A stretch of DNA of 40,866 nucleotides from an uncultured Bacteroides sp. (GTDB lineage: Bacteria; Bacteroidota; Bacteroidia; Bacteroidales; Bacteroidaceae). Below the pieces are notes generated by a model, which saw only the letters and a program-made list of their open reading frames with translations, was not told where the DNA came from and ran no database searches. The stretch lies in NCBI RefSeq assembly GCF_902491285.1, contig NZ_CABUHK010000053.1, forward strand, positions 1 through 40,866. Direction: 5' to 3'. A program made the position numbers and the translations under genes. This document shows, one piece after another, positions 7,384 to 17,567 of this stretch (position 1 is the stretch's first letter; the number at the start of each line of letters is the position of its first letter).

Positions 7384-8280
7384 TTATTTCATCGAACCGC
7401 CTACTATATCCAGCAATTCATTCGTAATCGCTTGCTGACGGCTCTTATTATATTGCTTCGTCAAATCCTGGATCAACTCGTTTGCATTATCCGTAGCTAC
7501 CTGCATAGCCAATGTACGTGCAGCATGCTCCGATGTATTCGAATCAACGGCTGCGGTAAACATTTTTTGGCTCAATACCGTTGGAATCAGATTGGCAATC
7601 AGTTCTTCGGCATTAGGTTCGATGATATAGTCGTTTGCTATTTCATGATCTTCCACTTCCTCTTTGTCCTTTTGTTCCTCTTCATCTATGACACGCGTCA
7701 GGTCAATAGGGAGATACATTTCACGAAGAAGAATCTGCAAGCCCATTGATTTGAAATGATGATAGATGATTTCTACACGATCCACCTCTCCGGACACATA
7801 CATCGCCATCAGGCGATGCGCCAAATCGGAAGCCTCCTGATAAGTCGGTTTGTCGGAAAGTGTGGGAGCGGTTTCCTGCGGTTGGAATCCCATACGTTTC
7901 ACGGCTTCATCGACCTTTTTTCCTATTGGGAAAATCAAGATATTATCTTGTCCCAAAGTACGATACTCACCAATCGTTTGCAATAACATTTTGATGACAT
8001 TGGCATTGAAAGCACCACAAAGAGAGGTATTCGAAGAGAAAACGACAATTGCCACACGTTTCACTTCGCGTTCCTTCACATAAGGAGACTCGACTGGGAG
8101 GTCCGCACTCAGGAAGTTAGTTAGAATCTTGTTCAACTTCTTCTGATAAGGCAGCATATTCTCAATGGCTCCTTGTGCCTTGTGTAATTTGGCAGAAGCC
8201 ACCATCTTCATTGCTGAAGTGATTTTTCGGGTACTTTTTACCGAATTTATTCTGGTTTTTACTTCTTTCAGTGAAGCCAT
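7384..8280 (-). CDS. atpG: ATP synthase F1 gamma subunit
   Basis: This is the central rotor shaft of F1F0 ATP synthase (298 residues). It connects the catalytic alpha3beta3 head to the c-ring. The N-terminal helix is diagnostic, with the segment ITSAMKMVASAKLHKAQ at residues ~21-37. The C-terminal helix holds the conserved stretch ending QQAITNELLDIVGG. An acidic insertion rich in Glu/Asp/Lys (EEEQKDKEEVEDHE, ~residues 200-213) is longer than in proteobacterial gamma. It is the last gene of the operon, separated from atpA by 95 bp that hold a repeat element, and followed by the operon terminator. Confidence 0.97.
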   Translation of the reverse strand: MASLKEVKTRINSVKSTRKITSAMKMVASAKLHKAQGAIENMLPYQKKLNKILTNFLSADLPVESPYVKEREVKRVAIVVFSSNTSLCGAFNANVIKMLLQTIGEYRTLGQDNILIFPIGKKVDEAVKRMGFQPQETAPTLSDKPTYQEASDLAHRLMAMYVSGEVDRVEIIYHHFKSMGLQILLREMYLPIDLTRVIDEEEQKDKEEVEDHEIANDYIIEPNAEELIANLIPTVLSQKMFTAAVDSNTSEHAARTLAMQVATDNANELIQDLTKQYNKSRQQAITNELLDIVGGSMK

Positions 8281-8290
8281 GATTTTTAAT

Positions 8291-8371
8291 GATTAGTGGT
8301 TAGTGATTAATGATTAGTGGTTAGTGTCAGTTAGTAATATTACGTTAATCACTCATCACTAACCACTAATC
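8291..8371. repeat. Intercistronic repeat: two direct copies and one inverted copy of a 15-mer
   Basis: GATTAGTGGTTAGTG occurs at 8291-8305 and 8312-8326, and its exact reverse complement occurs at 8357-8371. The inverted copy can pair with either direct copy, so the atpA-atpG intercistronic mRNA can form two alternative hairpins. This gap is by far the longest in the operon. The element looks like a dispersed palindromic repeat that inserted between genes, or a segment that lowers gamma expression relative to alpha. Confidence 0.8.
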
Positions 8372-8375
8372 GTTA

Positions 8376-9959
8376 TTATAAGTATTGTTTGGCGACCATA
8401 GCGGCAGTCTCTTCGATAGCCTTAGTCACGTTATCATCAATAACACCGGTTCTCAACACATCCAATACATCCTGTTGGTGGTTCAGTTGCAGAGATTCGA
8501 CGAAGCTACGTTCAAAATCCTGCACTTTATCCAAGGGGACATCATGGAGAAGCCCATGCGTACCACAGTAAAGAATAGCAATCTGTTGCTCTACGGGCAT
8601 CGGACTGTATTGAGGCTGAATCAATAGCCGGGCATTCTTACGCCCCTTGTCGATAGTCAGAGCTGTAATCGCATCCATATCACTGCTAAACTTGGAGAAG
8701 GCTTCCAGTTCACGATATTGCGCCTGGTCAATCTTCAATGTCCCGGCAACTTTTTTCATCGCCTTAATCTGAGCATTTCCACCTACACGGGATACGGAGA
8801 TACCAACGTTGATGGCAGGACGGACCCCTTGGTTGAACAAATCCGTTTCAAGGAATATCTGTCCGTCGGTGATAGAAATCACGTTTGTAGGGATATAAGC
8901 CGAAACGTCGCCAGCCTGCGTCTCGATGATAGGAAGTGCGGTAAGAGAACCACCACCTTTGACGATGCCTTTCAGACTATCCGGCAGGTCGTTCATTTCG
9001 CGTGCCACCTCTTCCTGGCTGATAATCTTTGCCGCACGTTCCAACAGACGGGAGTGCAGATAGAAAATATCACCCGGGTAAGCTTCACGTCCCGACGGAC
9101 GACGAAGAATCAGAGAAACCTCACGATAAGCTACCGCCTGCTTGGAAAGGTCATCATAGACAACCAATGCATGACGACCGGTATCGCGGAAATATTCGCC
9201 GATGGCAGCACCCGCAAACGGTGCATAATACTGTAATGCAGCCGGGTCACCCGCCGTAGCGGCTACTACAACCGTATAATCCAGTGCTCCGTACTCACGA
9301 AGCGTATTTACGATAGAAGCAACGGTAGAACCTTTCTGACCGATAGCCACATAAATACAATACACAGGGTCGCCTGCCAGAAAGTTACTGCGCTGATTGA
9401 TAATTGTATCAATCGCAATAGCGGTCTTTCCCGTCTGGCGGTCACCGATAATCAACTCACGCTGTCCACGGCCGATAGGAATCATGGCATCAACAGCCTT
9501 CAATCCGGTCTGCAACGGCTGGTTAACAGGCTGACGGTAGATAACTCCCGGAGCTTTCCGTTCCAACGGCATATCGTACAAGTCACCTCCGACCAGACCT
9601 TTACCGTCCAGCGGTTCACCCAGCGGATCGATGACACGTCCCAGCATCCCCTCTCCCACACGGATAGAGGCGATACGATTGGTACGCTTCACGATGAATC
9701 CCTCTTTGATCCTGTCCGTCGGCCCCAGCAACACAGCACCCACGTTGTCCTCTTCGAGGTTCATCACGATTGCTTTGATACCATTGTCAAACTCCAGCAA
9801 TTCATTCGCCTCGGCATTCCGCAAACCGTAGATACGGACTACGCCGTCGCTCACCTGGAGCACCGTACCGATCTCGTCAAGTTGCACATTGGCATTGATT
9901 CCTTCGAGCTGCTTGCGCAATATATCAGATACTTCGCTTACTCTTATATTTTCAGACAT
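8376..9959 (-). CDS. atpA: ATP synthase F1 alpha subunit
   Basis: This is the non-catalytic nucleotide-binding subunit of F1 (527 residues, three copies per enzyme). The P-loop GDRQTGKT is at residues 172-179 and the alpha/beta signature [15 protein letters not shown] is near residue 380. The N-terminal beta-barrel and C-terminal helical domain are full length. The start ATG overlaps the atpH stop by one base (TAATG), which indicates translational coupling. The N-terminus [20 protein letters not shown] is typical for the family. Confidence 0.98.
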   Translation of the reverse strand: MSENIRVSEVSDILRKQLEGINANVQLDEIGTVLQVSDGVVRIYGLRNAEANELLEFDNGIKAIVMNLEEDNVGAVLLGPTDRIKEGFIVKRTNRIASIRVGEGMLGRVIDPLGEPLDGKGLVGGDLYDMPLERKAPGVIYRQPVNQPLQTGLKAVDAMIPIGRGQRELIIGDRQTGKTAIAIDTIINQRSNFLAGDPVYCIYVAIGQKGSTVASIVNTLREYGALDYTVVVAATAGDPAALQYYAPFAGAAIGEYFRDTGRHALVVYDDLSKQAVAYREVSLILRRPSGREAYPGDIFYLHSRLLERAAKIISQEEVAREMNDLPDSLKGIVKGGGSLTALPIIETQAGDVSAYIPTNVISITDGQIFLETDLFNQGVRPAINVGISVSRVGGNAQIKAMKKVAGTLKIDQAQYRELEAFSKFSSDMDAITALTIDKGRKNARLLIQPQYSPMPVEQQIAILYCGTHGLLHDVPLDKVQDFERSFVESLQLNHQQDVLDVLRTGVIDDNVTKAIEETAAMVAKQYL

Positions 9960-10519
9960 TATACAATTCTCCTATTCTTATCAATAAATTGTTGTTTCAC
10001 TCGCTTCAACTGCGTGGCAACACTTGCATCCAGCCGGTAGTCATTAATATCGAAGATAAAGCCGCCTTCGATGGACGGGTCTACCACCGTTTCCAACTCC
10101 ATTTGGGCATGCAGGATATGCGCGGCTGCGGAACGAATCCGGTTTTCCGTATCCTTATCGACCGGCACGGCCGTAATCAACTTGCCGGTTCCGATATGTT
10201 TCAGCTTCCGGTAAAGATCCAGATACATCAGACTGATAAATTGCAGATAGCCTTCACGCCTGTTTTTCAATACCAAAGTGATGAAACGGACAAACTCCCT
10301 CGTTGACTTACCGTCACCATCGGCAGCGGTGCAGACCAATGCCAACTTCTCCCTGGTCGTGATGACAGGATTTTCAAGTGCTTCGCACAGACCGGGCAAG
10401 GCCCAGAAGCTGTGAGACAGGGTCAGGAACTCCTGATATATCCTGTCTTCAATACCTTTTTCCTGCGCGTATTCAATCATTGCTTTTGCATAACGCATTG
10501 AGAGTATTCCGACATCCAT
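9959..10519 (-). CDS. atpH: ATP synthase F1 delta subunit
   Basis: This is a peripheral stator protein (186 residues) that joins the alpha3beta3 head to the b subunit dimer. The N-terminus [22 protein letters not shown] carries the conserved R-Y-A-K-A. The C-terminal part contains the delta signature region ([27 protein letters not shown]), including the family G-G-F. It starts 5 bp after the atpF stop and overlaps atpA by one base. Confidence 0.94.
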   Translation of the reverse strand: MDVGILSMRYAKAMIEYAQEKGIEDRIYQEFLTLSHSFWALPGLCEALENPVITTREKLALVCTAADGDGKSTREFVRFITLVLKNRREGYLQFISLMYLDLYRKLKHIGTGKLITAVPVDKDTENRIRSAAAHILHAQMELETVVDPSIEGGFIFDINDYRLDASVATQLKRVKQQFIDKNRRIV

Positions 10520-10524
10520 CTTCC

Positions 10525-11028
10525 TTAGTTCTTATTCGGGGTTAATACTTCATCCAGCATCCGGTCGATCATGCCCATCTGAGCATCTTTATCCGCAAGA
10601 TTCTTGCGGAGCACCTTCTCGGCAATGTCGACCGAAAGAACAGCCACCTGGCGACGGATGTCGCGGATAGCTTCGTCCTTTTCAATCTGAATCTGTTGTT
10701 TCACCGCATCCAATTCTTTCTGTGCGGCTATCTCGGCTTGCTTACGGGCCTCGTGAACAATCTTGTCACGTTCTTCCATTGCTTCCCTCAAGATGCGTCC
10801 TTGCTCTTTGTTGGCGGCTGCCACCAATGCGTCGCCTTCTTGTTTCAGTTTAGACAACTGGGCATTAGCTTCCCTCGCCACCTCCAAAGACTGGTCGATA
10901 TAGGTCTTACGGCCTTCCACCATCTTGATGATGACAGGAAAACCGTATTTTGCCAATACCACGAACACAATCCCGAATGAGAGGAACATCCAGAACAACA
11001 GGCCACTATCAGGTAATAGTAACGACAT
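10525..11028 (-). CDS. atpF: ATP synthase F0 b subunit
   Basis: This is the membrane-anchored stator stalk (167 residues). A single N-terminal membrane segment (~residues 9-29, [20 protein letters not shown]) is followed by a long charged alpha-helical region (~35-150) with heptad-like Ala/Leu and Lys/Glu, as expected for the dimeric coiled coil. The conserved Pro-rich FPVI follows the membrane segment. The gene lies 4 bp after atpE and 5 bp before atpH. Only one b-type gene is present, so the stalk is presumably a homodimer. Confidence 0.95.
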   Translation of the reverse strand: MSLLLPDSGLLFWMFLSFGIVFVVLAKYGFPVIIKMVEGRKTYIDQSLEVAREANAQLSKLKQEGDALVAAANKEQGRILREAMEERDKIVHEARKQAEIAAQKELDAVKQQIQIEKDEAIRDIRRQVAVLSVDIAEKVLRKNLADKDAQMGMIDRMLDEVLTPNKN

Positions 11029-11032
11029 AGGC

Positions 11033-11311
<279 letters not shown>

Positions 11312-11346
11312 TTATATTTTTTATTTTCTCTCTATTAAATTCTCTT

Positions 11347-12486
11347 TTATTTGTCTTCCGCCTTTACCTTGGCACCTTCCTGCGCCAGTCCGATAAACAC
11401 CGCCGAAAGCATGGTGAAGACATAAGCCTGAATAAAAGCAACCAACAGTTCAAGCGCATTCATAAAGATGTTGAACAATACGGAAGCTACTGTCAGCGTG
11501 CCGTTCAGTGCGGGTCCCATGCTTGCCGAAATGAATATCAGGCAAGTGAGTACCAGCATCGCCATGTGTCCCGCCAACATATTGGCGAAAAGACGAATCA
11601 TCAAGGCAAACGGTTTCGTAAAGATTCCGAAGAACTCGATAAACGGCATCATCGGCACAGGTACTTTCAACCACCAAGGTACATCCGGCCAAAAAATATC
11701 CTTCCAATAATGCTTCGTTCCGAAGATATTGACTGCCAGAAAAGTGCATATTGCAAGTACCATCGTGATAGCGATATTTCCCGTCACATTCGCACCACCG
11801 GGAAAAAATGGAATCAACCCCATCATATTATTGATGAAGATAAAGAAAAACGCTGTCAGCAGATATGGGGCAAACTTCCGGTAATTCGGTCCGACACAAC
11901 TTTTGATGATATCATCGTTCACCATCATAATGAACATTTCCATGAATCCGACAAATCCACCCGGTGCCTTAGCTCCTTGCGGACGTTTCCTGTACCAGTG
12001 CGCCACACTCAGCACGATAACCAGCAGCAATATGCTGTTGAACAGCAAAGCGAATGTCACTTTCGTAATAGAAATATCCCAGGGACGAACCTGCTCGCCC
12101 GCTGCGTCATATTCTACCAGTTTACCTTCGTATTTACTTCCCTCAGGAGCGATGGAAAGTCCTTCATACGTACCGCCATTCTCTCCGAGACGGGAAGAAA
12201 GGAACATATGCCAACCTGTACTTCCACTATAAACTATGATAGGTAATGGTATGGTAATGTGCGTTTTACCCCATGTCGTAATATGCCATTCGTATGAGTC
12301 GCCGATATGCCCGAACACGATTTCCTTCACGTCCACCGTATTTTCCTTCTCCTCTTGGGGAGTAATCACATCCTGCGTCTGTGAAGCCGCTTCCCCCTCC
12401 TGTTCCTGTGCAAGAACCGGCAGACCGACTGCCACCATCAGGCAGAACAGAATCAACGGAGCTACTATGTTATGCAACTGTTTCAT
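11347..12486 (-). CDS. atpB: ATP synthase F0 a subunit, with N-terminal extension
   Basis: This stator subunit forms the ion half-channels. The essential Arg is Arg298, in FALMIRLFANMLAGHMAML. At 379 residues it is over 100 residues longer than the E. coli protein. Residues 1-26 look like a cleavable signal peptide (ending VLAQ), followed by an acidic, periplasm-facing extension of about 110 residues before the first core membrane helix at ~143-163. Extended a subunits of this type are known in Bacteroidetes. Core helices follow at ~205-225, ~235-255 and in the C-terminal hairpin. The start overlaps the preceding membrane-protein gene by 17 bp, suggesting coupled translation. Confidence 0.96.
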   Translation of the reverse strand: MKQLHNIVAPLILFCLMVAVGLPVLAQEQEGEAASQTQDVITPQEEKENTVDVKEIVFGHIGDSYEWHITTWGKTHITIPLPIIVYSGSTGWHMFLSSRLGENGGTYEGLSIAPEGSKYEGKLVEYDAAGEQVRPWDISITKVTFALLFNSILLLVIVLSVAHWYRKRPQGAKAPGGFVGFMEMFIMMVNDDIIKSCVGPNYRKFAPYLLTAFFFIFINNMMGLIPFFPGGANVTGNIAITMVLAICTFLAVNIFGTKHYWKDIFWPDVPWWLKVPVPMMPFIEFFGIFTKPFALMIRLFANMLAGHMAMLVLTCLIFISASMGPALNGTLTVASVLFNIFMNALELLVAFIQAYVFTMLSAVFIGLAQEGAKVKAEDK

Positions 12487-12904
12487 TTTTCTTCTTATTT
12501 TTCTTCTTCAGTTTCCGGTTCACTTCAAAAGAGAAGAAGAACCAGGTTTCGAATACCAGATATACCAAATAGAACGAGATAAACGTCAGCAAAAATGCTT
12601 TGGCTTCTTCGCGTACAGCAATACAATAAATCAAGACCAGGATTATCGAAAGAATCATCTTTACCATCTTTATTGCCAAATACAACAGTAACAATTTTTG
12701 CGGGGCATGTAACCGGCACGCATCGAACATATAGATACTAAACAAACCGAATAAATAGAAATAAACCGGAATGAACGGATATCCTCCAAAATAATGCCCC
12801 GGTAGGGCAAAGTGTAAAATAACCGCTCCAAGCGCTGCGCTTAAAATTGCAAACAAAGTATGCAAACCGATAAAGTTCCGTTTCGTTTTAGTAATGTTCA
12901 CCAT
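12470..12904 (-). CDS. Four-helix membrane protein of the ATP synthase operon (AtpI-like position)
   Basis: This 144-residue integral membrane protein shows about four hydrophobic segments (~13-31, ~38-55, ~70-92, ~100-122) and a very basic C-terminal tail (KKKNKKKNE). ATG 12904 is chosen because it lies 16 bp after the atpC stop. A further in-frame ATG at 12952 would overlap atpC. In many bacteria a small membrane protein (AtpI or AtpZ) at this place helps c-ring assembly or Mg2+ handling. Position and topology suggest an analogous role, but I see no diagnostic AtpI motif. It overlaps atpB by 17 bp, so its expression is tied to the F0 part. Confidence 0.75.
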   Translation of the reverse strand: MVNITKTKRNFIGLHTLFAILSAALGAVILHFALPGHYFGGYPFIPVYFYLFGLFSIYMFDACRLHAPQKLLLLYLAIKMVKMILSIILVLIYCIAVREEAKAFLLTFISFYLVYLVFETWFFFSFEVNRKLKKKNKKKNETVA

Positions 12905-12920
12905 GTCACTGTGTCTTTCT

Positions 12921-13169
12921 TTAGGAAATGCAAGCAGAAACCGTCCCGTCACTCAATTCGACAAAACCACCCTGAATATCCATTGTATGCTCCTCGCCCT
13001 CCATCGTCGTGTAACTCAGCGTTCCCGCCTTCAATGACGAGACGATAGGCGCATGTCCCGGAAGAATGGAAAACGACCCGATCGTGCCCGGCAATGTGAC
13101 AATCTTCACATCTCCGTCGAATATGCTCTTTTCAGGCGATACTATACTCAAATGCAGTTCTTTCATCAC
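12921..13169 (-). CDS. atpC: ATP synthase F1 epsilon subunit, short form
   Basis: This is a rotor subunit at the foot of gamma (82 residues, or 81 if the second ATG is used). The sequence covers only the N-terminal beta-sandwich: LHLSIVSPEKSIFDGDV, LPGTIGSFSILPGHAPIVSSL, and the final strand GGFVELSDGTVSACIS. The C-terminal two-helix domain of canonical ~135-residue epsilon is absent, since the stop follows the sandwich directly. The helix-mediated inhibition of ATP hydrolysis is therefore presumably missing. The gene lies 9 bp after atpD. Confidence 0.93.
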   Translation of the reverse strand: MMKELHLSIVSPEKSIFDGDVKIVTLPGTIGSFSILPGHAPIVSSLKAGTLSYTTMEGEEHTMDIQGGFVELSDGTVSACIS

Positions 13170-13178
13170 TCTACGTTT

Positions 13179-14723
<1,545 letters not shown>

Positions 14724-14876
14724 TCACTATTCCTATTGAAATAACAGTATGGCAAGGAACGTTTCGCGTTTTACCTGTTTTACTATTATAATAAACAGTT
14801 AAGTTCAACTTTTGTTCATCTATTTTCTATTTCCAGCAAACTATCACCAGAACAAATAGTTAAACAAACAACTGCG

Positions 14877-14884
14877 CAAATATA
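14877..14884 (-). promoter_or_regulatory. Bacteroides -7 element (TATATTTG) for the atp operon
   Basis: The minus-strand sequence TATATTTG matches TAnnTTTG and is followed by C. It is the only full match between atpD and the pilus operon on this strand. No clear -33 element is present. It implies a leader of about 170 nt. Confidence 0.5.
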
Positions 14885-15123
14885 GAAACAAATTCGGGAG
14901 GTTGTTCTCCCTTTGTCTTTATTTGTCGTTCGATAACACTTATTAGCCCAATAAATACTACAAAAATACCAAAATCCGAATATTTCAGTTACTATTTTCA
15001 ATAAAACAATATTCTACGATAATAAAATAACAATAAGCTGAATAAACGATTAAAGTTTTCCACCTCTTCATTCAAAATCAGCGAATTAACAGAAAGAGAA
15101 AAATAGTAGCAAAGACAACCATT

Positions 15124-15141
15124 TTCGTGTTCGAGCACGAA
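15124..15141. promoter_or_regulatory. Inverted repeat, possible operator of the pilus operon
   Basis: TTCGTG (15124-15129) and CACGAA (15136-15141) are perfect inverted arms around a 6-bp centre TTCGAG. There is no T-run, so it is not a terminator. It sits about 20 bp upstream of the -33-like TTG at 15161, a natural place for a regulator site. Confidence 0.3.
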
Positions 15142-15160
15142 GCAACCGTTTCCATACGGA

Positions 15161-15191
15161 TTGATTAATGAAGGTTAAAGCCTTATTTTTC
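15161..15191 (+). promoter_or_regulatory. Possible promoter of the pilus operon
   Basis: TTG at 15161-15163 and TATTTTTC at 15184-15191 are separated by 20 bp. The second element differs from TAnnTTTG only in the last base. It predicts a start near 15197 and a leader of about 108 nt before ATG 15305. No better match occurs upstream of the operon. Confidence 0.35.
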
Positions 15192-15304
15192 CGAAACAAA
15201 CAAGAATTAGCTTCTGTTGTCTTCCGAAAACGAAATAAGCCCATGCCATGAAACAAACGCTGTTGCGGCTAACCACCATAAAAACTGATATTCCCCTATA
15301 CAAA

Positions 15305-16210
15305 ATGTATCCCCGTAAGTCAGTCAGAAGAAGCATCCAATTCTTTCTCATTTCTGTCCTGCCATTGCTGTCGTCCTGCATCAAAGAAGGGATGCAACAC
15401 TGTCCGCCCCTACAGGTAGAGCTCTCTGTAAAGGATAAAAACTACTCCAACATCAATAATGTGGCGTTGGAAACACGTAAGAGTGAATCTCTCGCTTTTC
15501 GCGATTATGTTCCTACACTCTACTATACGCTGCGCAATGTTGCAACCGGTGATATCATAGAAGAACAAGGCATATTCAACGTAACAGGCAATACTCCCAC
15601 AAACTCCATCACCTTCTGTGAGTGCCTGCCTTTCGGCACATATGTACTGAACGTATGGGGTGGTCTGTCAGACCAATCGCAGCTAACCGGACAATCACTG
15701 ACCAGTATCCTGCATACTAATCTGACGGAAGCAAACGATGTCTATCTGGCACATGACACGCTGGTGTATGACGAACAACATAGCCATCACTCATTAGCAC
15801 TGCAACGCACCACCGGAAAGTTGCTGATTCAAATCGCCAATCTTCCTGCCACTGTACGCTACGAGGATAACAGTATCGGACAAATATACGAACGTGTGAA
15901 CCATAAGTTCGAATATGCAAATCCGGTCACTGTACGTAAGCAAGACACTTGGAATGCCGCTCCGGAGATTGTACTGTACACCATTCTAGCTCCCTCGACA
16001 GGAGAACTCCAATCCCCCGTACATCTCAATCTATACGATAAAGCAGACCGAATAACGCCTACACTCACCCCAAAAAATGTGAATGTCACTCTGAAACGTA
16101 ACGAACTGACTACTTTAAAGTATGTCTACGATGACGAGAAAAGAGACTTCAACATCTTCCTGCTCATAGATGATGTCTGGAAAATCATCTACAACCTAGA
16201 TATAGATTAA
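15305..16210 (+). CDS. FimB/Mfa2-family pilus anchor lipoprotein
   Basis: This is the predicted outer-membrane anchor and assembly terminator of a type V pilus (301 residues). With ATG 15305 the signal peptide is 25 residues and ends in the lipobox L-L-S-S-C. An in-frame ATG at 15248 would add 19 residues before an otherwise ideal signal. The start of the mature protein, C-I-K-E then C-P-P, is typical of the FimB/Mfa2 family. A beta-rich body follows, with the usual RTTGKLLIQIANLP segment near the middle. The C-terminus (DDVWKIIYNLDID) closely resembles that of the next protein. The gene is first in a four-gene operon, 44 bp before the pilin. Lack of an acidic stretch after Cys suggests no surface-export signal of the usual kind. 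Confidence 0.8.
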   Translation: MYPRKSVRRSIQFFLISVLPLLSSCIKEGMQHCPPLQVELSVKDKNYSNINNVALETRKSESLAFRDYVPTLYYTLRNVATGDIIEEQGIFNVTGNTPTNSITFCECLPFGTYVLNVWGGLSDQSQLTGQSLTSILHTNLTEANDVYLAHDTLVYDEQHSHHSLALQRTTGKLLIQIANLPATVRYEDNSIGQIYERVNHKFEYANPVTVRKQDTWNAAPEIVLYTILAPSTGELQSPVHLNLYDKADRITPTLTPKNVNVTLKRNELTTLKYVYDDEKRDFNIFLLIDDVWKIIYNLDID

Positions 16211-16254
16211 TCTCGTTTTTTTCACATATTATTTAATTCTAAAACTTAGCTTAA

Positions 16255-17466
16255 ATGAAAAATTATTTGTTTTTGTCCGCTGTCGGTGCCATGATGCTGG
16301 CAGCATGTAGTAATGACGACACAGTTCCTGTGGAAAGTCCTGACGTAGCCCAATCCGGTCAGACGCTCACTCTAACCCTCAACAGTGGTGGTGACGGACT
16401 AAGTACACGCGCCGCTCGTCCCGTGAACAGTTCGGAAGCAGCCAATAATGTAACTGCCGTTAAACTGTACATTTATAACGCGGCAGGAACTGACGTTACA
16501 GCTTCCGCATTGGCAGCAGGTACGCAAAATCCTATCGTCTGGACAGCAGGTCCGTCTACCCCCGCCGCCCCCGGTGACAATCCGAGTCCTGCGCACAAAG
16601 CAAGTCAGACCGTCAAATTGAATAAACTGGCAACCGATGGACAATACACCGTAGTGGCTTACGGTTATAATCTTTCGACCGACTACACCATCAGTGGTGG
16701 TGGCAATGCCAGCGACGCGTTCACGGCTACCCTTCCGGCAGCTACCAACGAGTCCGAACTCTTTGCCGGAAAGAACACCTTTAATGTAGTGAACGGTAAT
16801 ATAGAAGCAGGAACCAGCAGCGAAGTCGAACTGCGTCGTCACGTAGCCGGTTTGCTGGGATACTTCAAAAATGTACCTATATTGTACCCGCATCCCACTA
16901 CCGGTATTCCTACCGTTGTTGCATTCGTCCGTGTATATGCTTCATCCCATGCACCGGCATTCACCTTCCCAAGTGCATTGTTGGTAAATGGTACAGGTAA
17001 TAATACTAAGACTAAAGTTCTGGAATTTAATCTTGCCACACTAATAACCGACTTCATTGCCCAAACCACTGCTGTCGGGACAGACCTGACCAAAACGTTC
17101 AATATTCCCGCCACTACCGGCCTGACAGCCACCGTACCCAACAGTATCCTCAACGGTAAGTTCCTCATTCCATTTGCCAAAGTAGCAAGTGCAACAACTT
17201 TTACCGTACAGTTGGAAAATGCCACAGGAGAAGTATTGAAAGAATGGGATATAGTGAACAATGCTCTTACAGGAGACAAGAAAGTGTATGACGTTCAACG
17301 CAATTACTTCTACTCCATCGGCCAAAAATATAAAGCCAGTTCTACCGACGGCGGTACAAGCGACCCCGGAGATGCCGACCAACCGATTGACCTGTCAAAA
17401 GAGACTGTTATTAACATCACCGTTAACGATGCTTGGGATACGATCTATAACCTTGGCATAGAATAA
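16255..17466 (+). CDS. FimA/Mfa1-like major pilin (type V pilus subunit)
   Basis: This is the predicted structural pilin lipoprotein, 403 residues. The lipobox is L-A-A-C with Cys18, followed by SNDD, which resembles the acidic Bacteroidetes surface-export signal. In type V pili the N-terminal strand is removed by an Arg-specific protease so that a C-terminal strand of another subunit can insert. A candidate site is visible at residues 51-55 (T-R-A-A-R), just before the first core strand VTAVKLYIYN. A second family landmark is SELFAGKNTF, then EVELRRHVAGLLGYF. The C-terminus NDAWDTIYNLGIE could be the donor strand. A hairpin follows the gene at 17477-17529 and may make it the most abundant product of the operon. 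Confidence 0.82.
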   Translation: MKNYLFLSAVGAMMLAACSNDDTVPVESPDVAQSGQTLTLTLNSGGDGLSTRAARPVNSSEAANNVTAVKLYIYNAAGTDVTASALAAGTQNPIVWTAGPSTPAAPGDNPSPAHKASQTVKLNKLATDGQYTVVAYGYNLSTDYTISGGGNASDAFTATLPAATNESELFAGKNTFNVVNGNIEAGTSSEVELRRHVAGLLGYFKNVPILYPHPTTGIPTVVAFVRVYASSHAPAFTFPSALLVNGTGNNTKTKVLEFNLATLITDFIAQTTAVGTDLTKTFNIPATTGLTATVPNSILNGKFLIPFAKVASATTFTVQLENATGEVLKEWDIVNNALTGDKKVYDVQRNYFYSIGQKYKASSTDGGTSDPGDADQPIDLSKETVINITVNDAWDTIYNLGIE

Positions 17467-17476
17467 TTTCTTCAAT

Positions 17477-17529
17477 AAGAGGGTGTGCCGAAATAGATTC
17501 TAGCCACAGAATCCTTGACACACCTTCTT
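17477..17529 (+). terminator. Intercistronic hairpin after the pilin gene (partial terminator or processing site)
   Basis: AAGAGGGTGTG (17477-17487) pairs with CACACCTTCTT (17519-17529), with a single G-T position. An inner stem pairs GATTCT (17496-17501) with AGAATC (17508-17513). No T-run follows, so it may act by stabilising the upstream mRNA or giving partial termination rather than full termination. It lies between the pilin and the large adhesin. Confidence 0.45.
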
Positions 17530-17567
17530 CACTTACCCCCCTGTTACTAAAGAATCCACTTCCTACA

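Noticed and set aside
14896..14911. Hairpin GGGAG/CTCCC as terminator or riboswitch
   Set aside because: A 5-bp stem upstream of the atp -7 box is likely chance. No larger conserved fold or proper T-run accompanies it.
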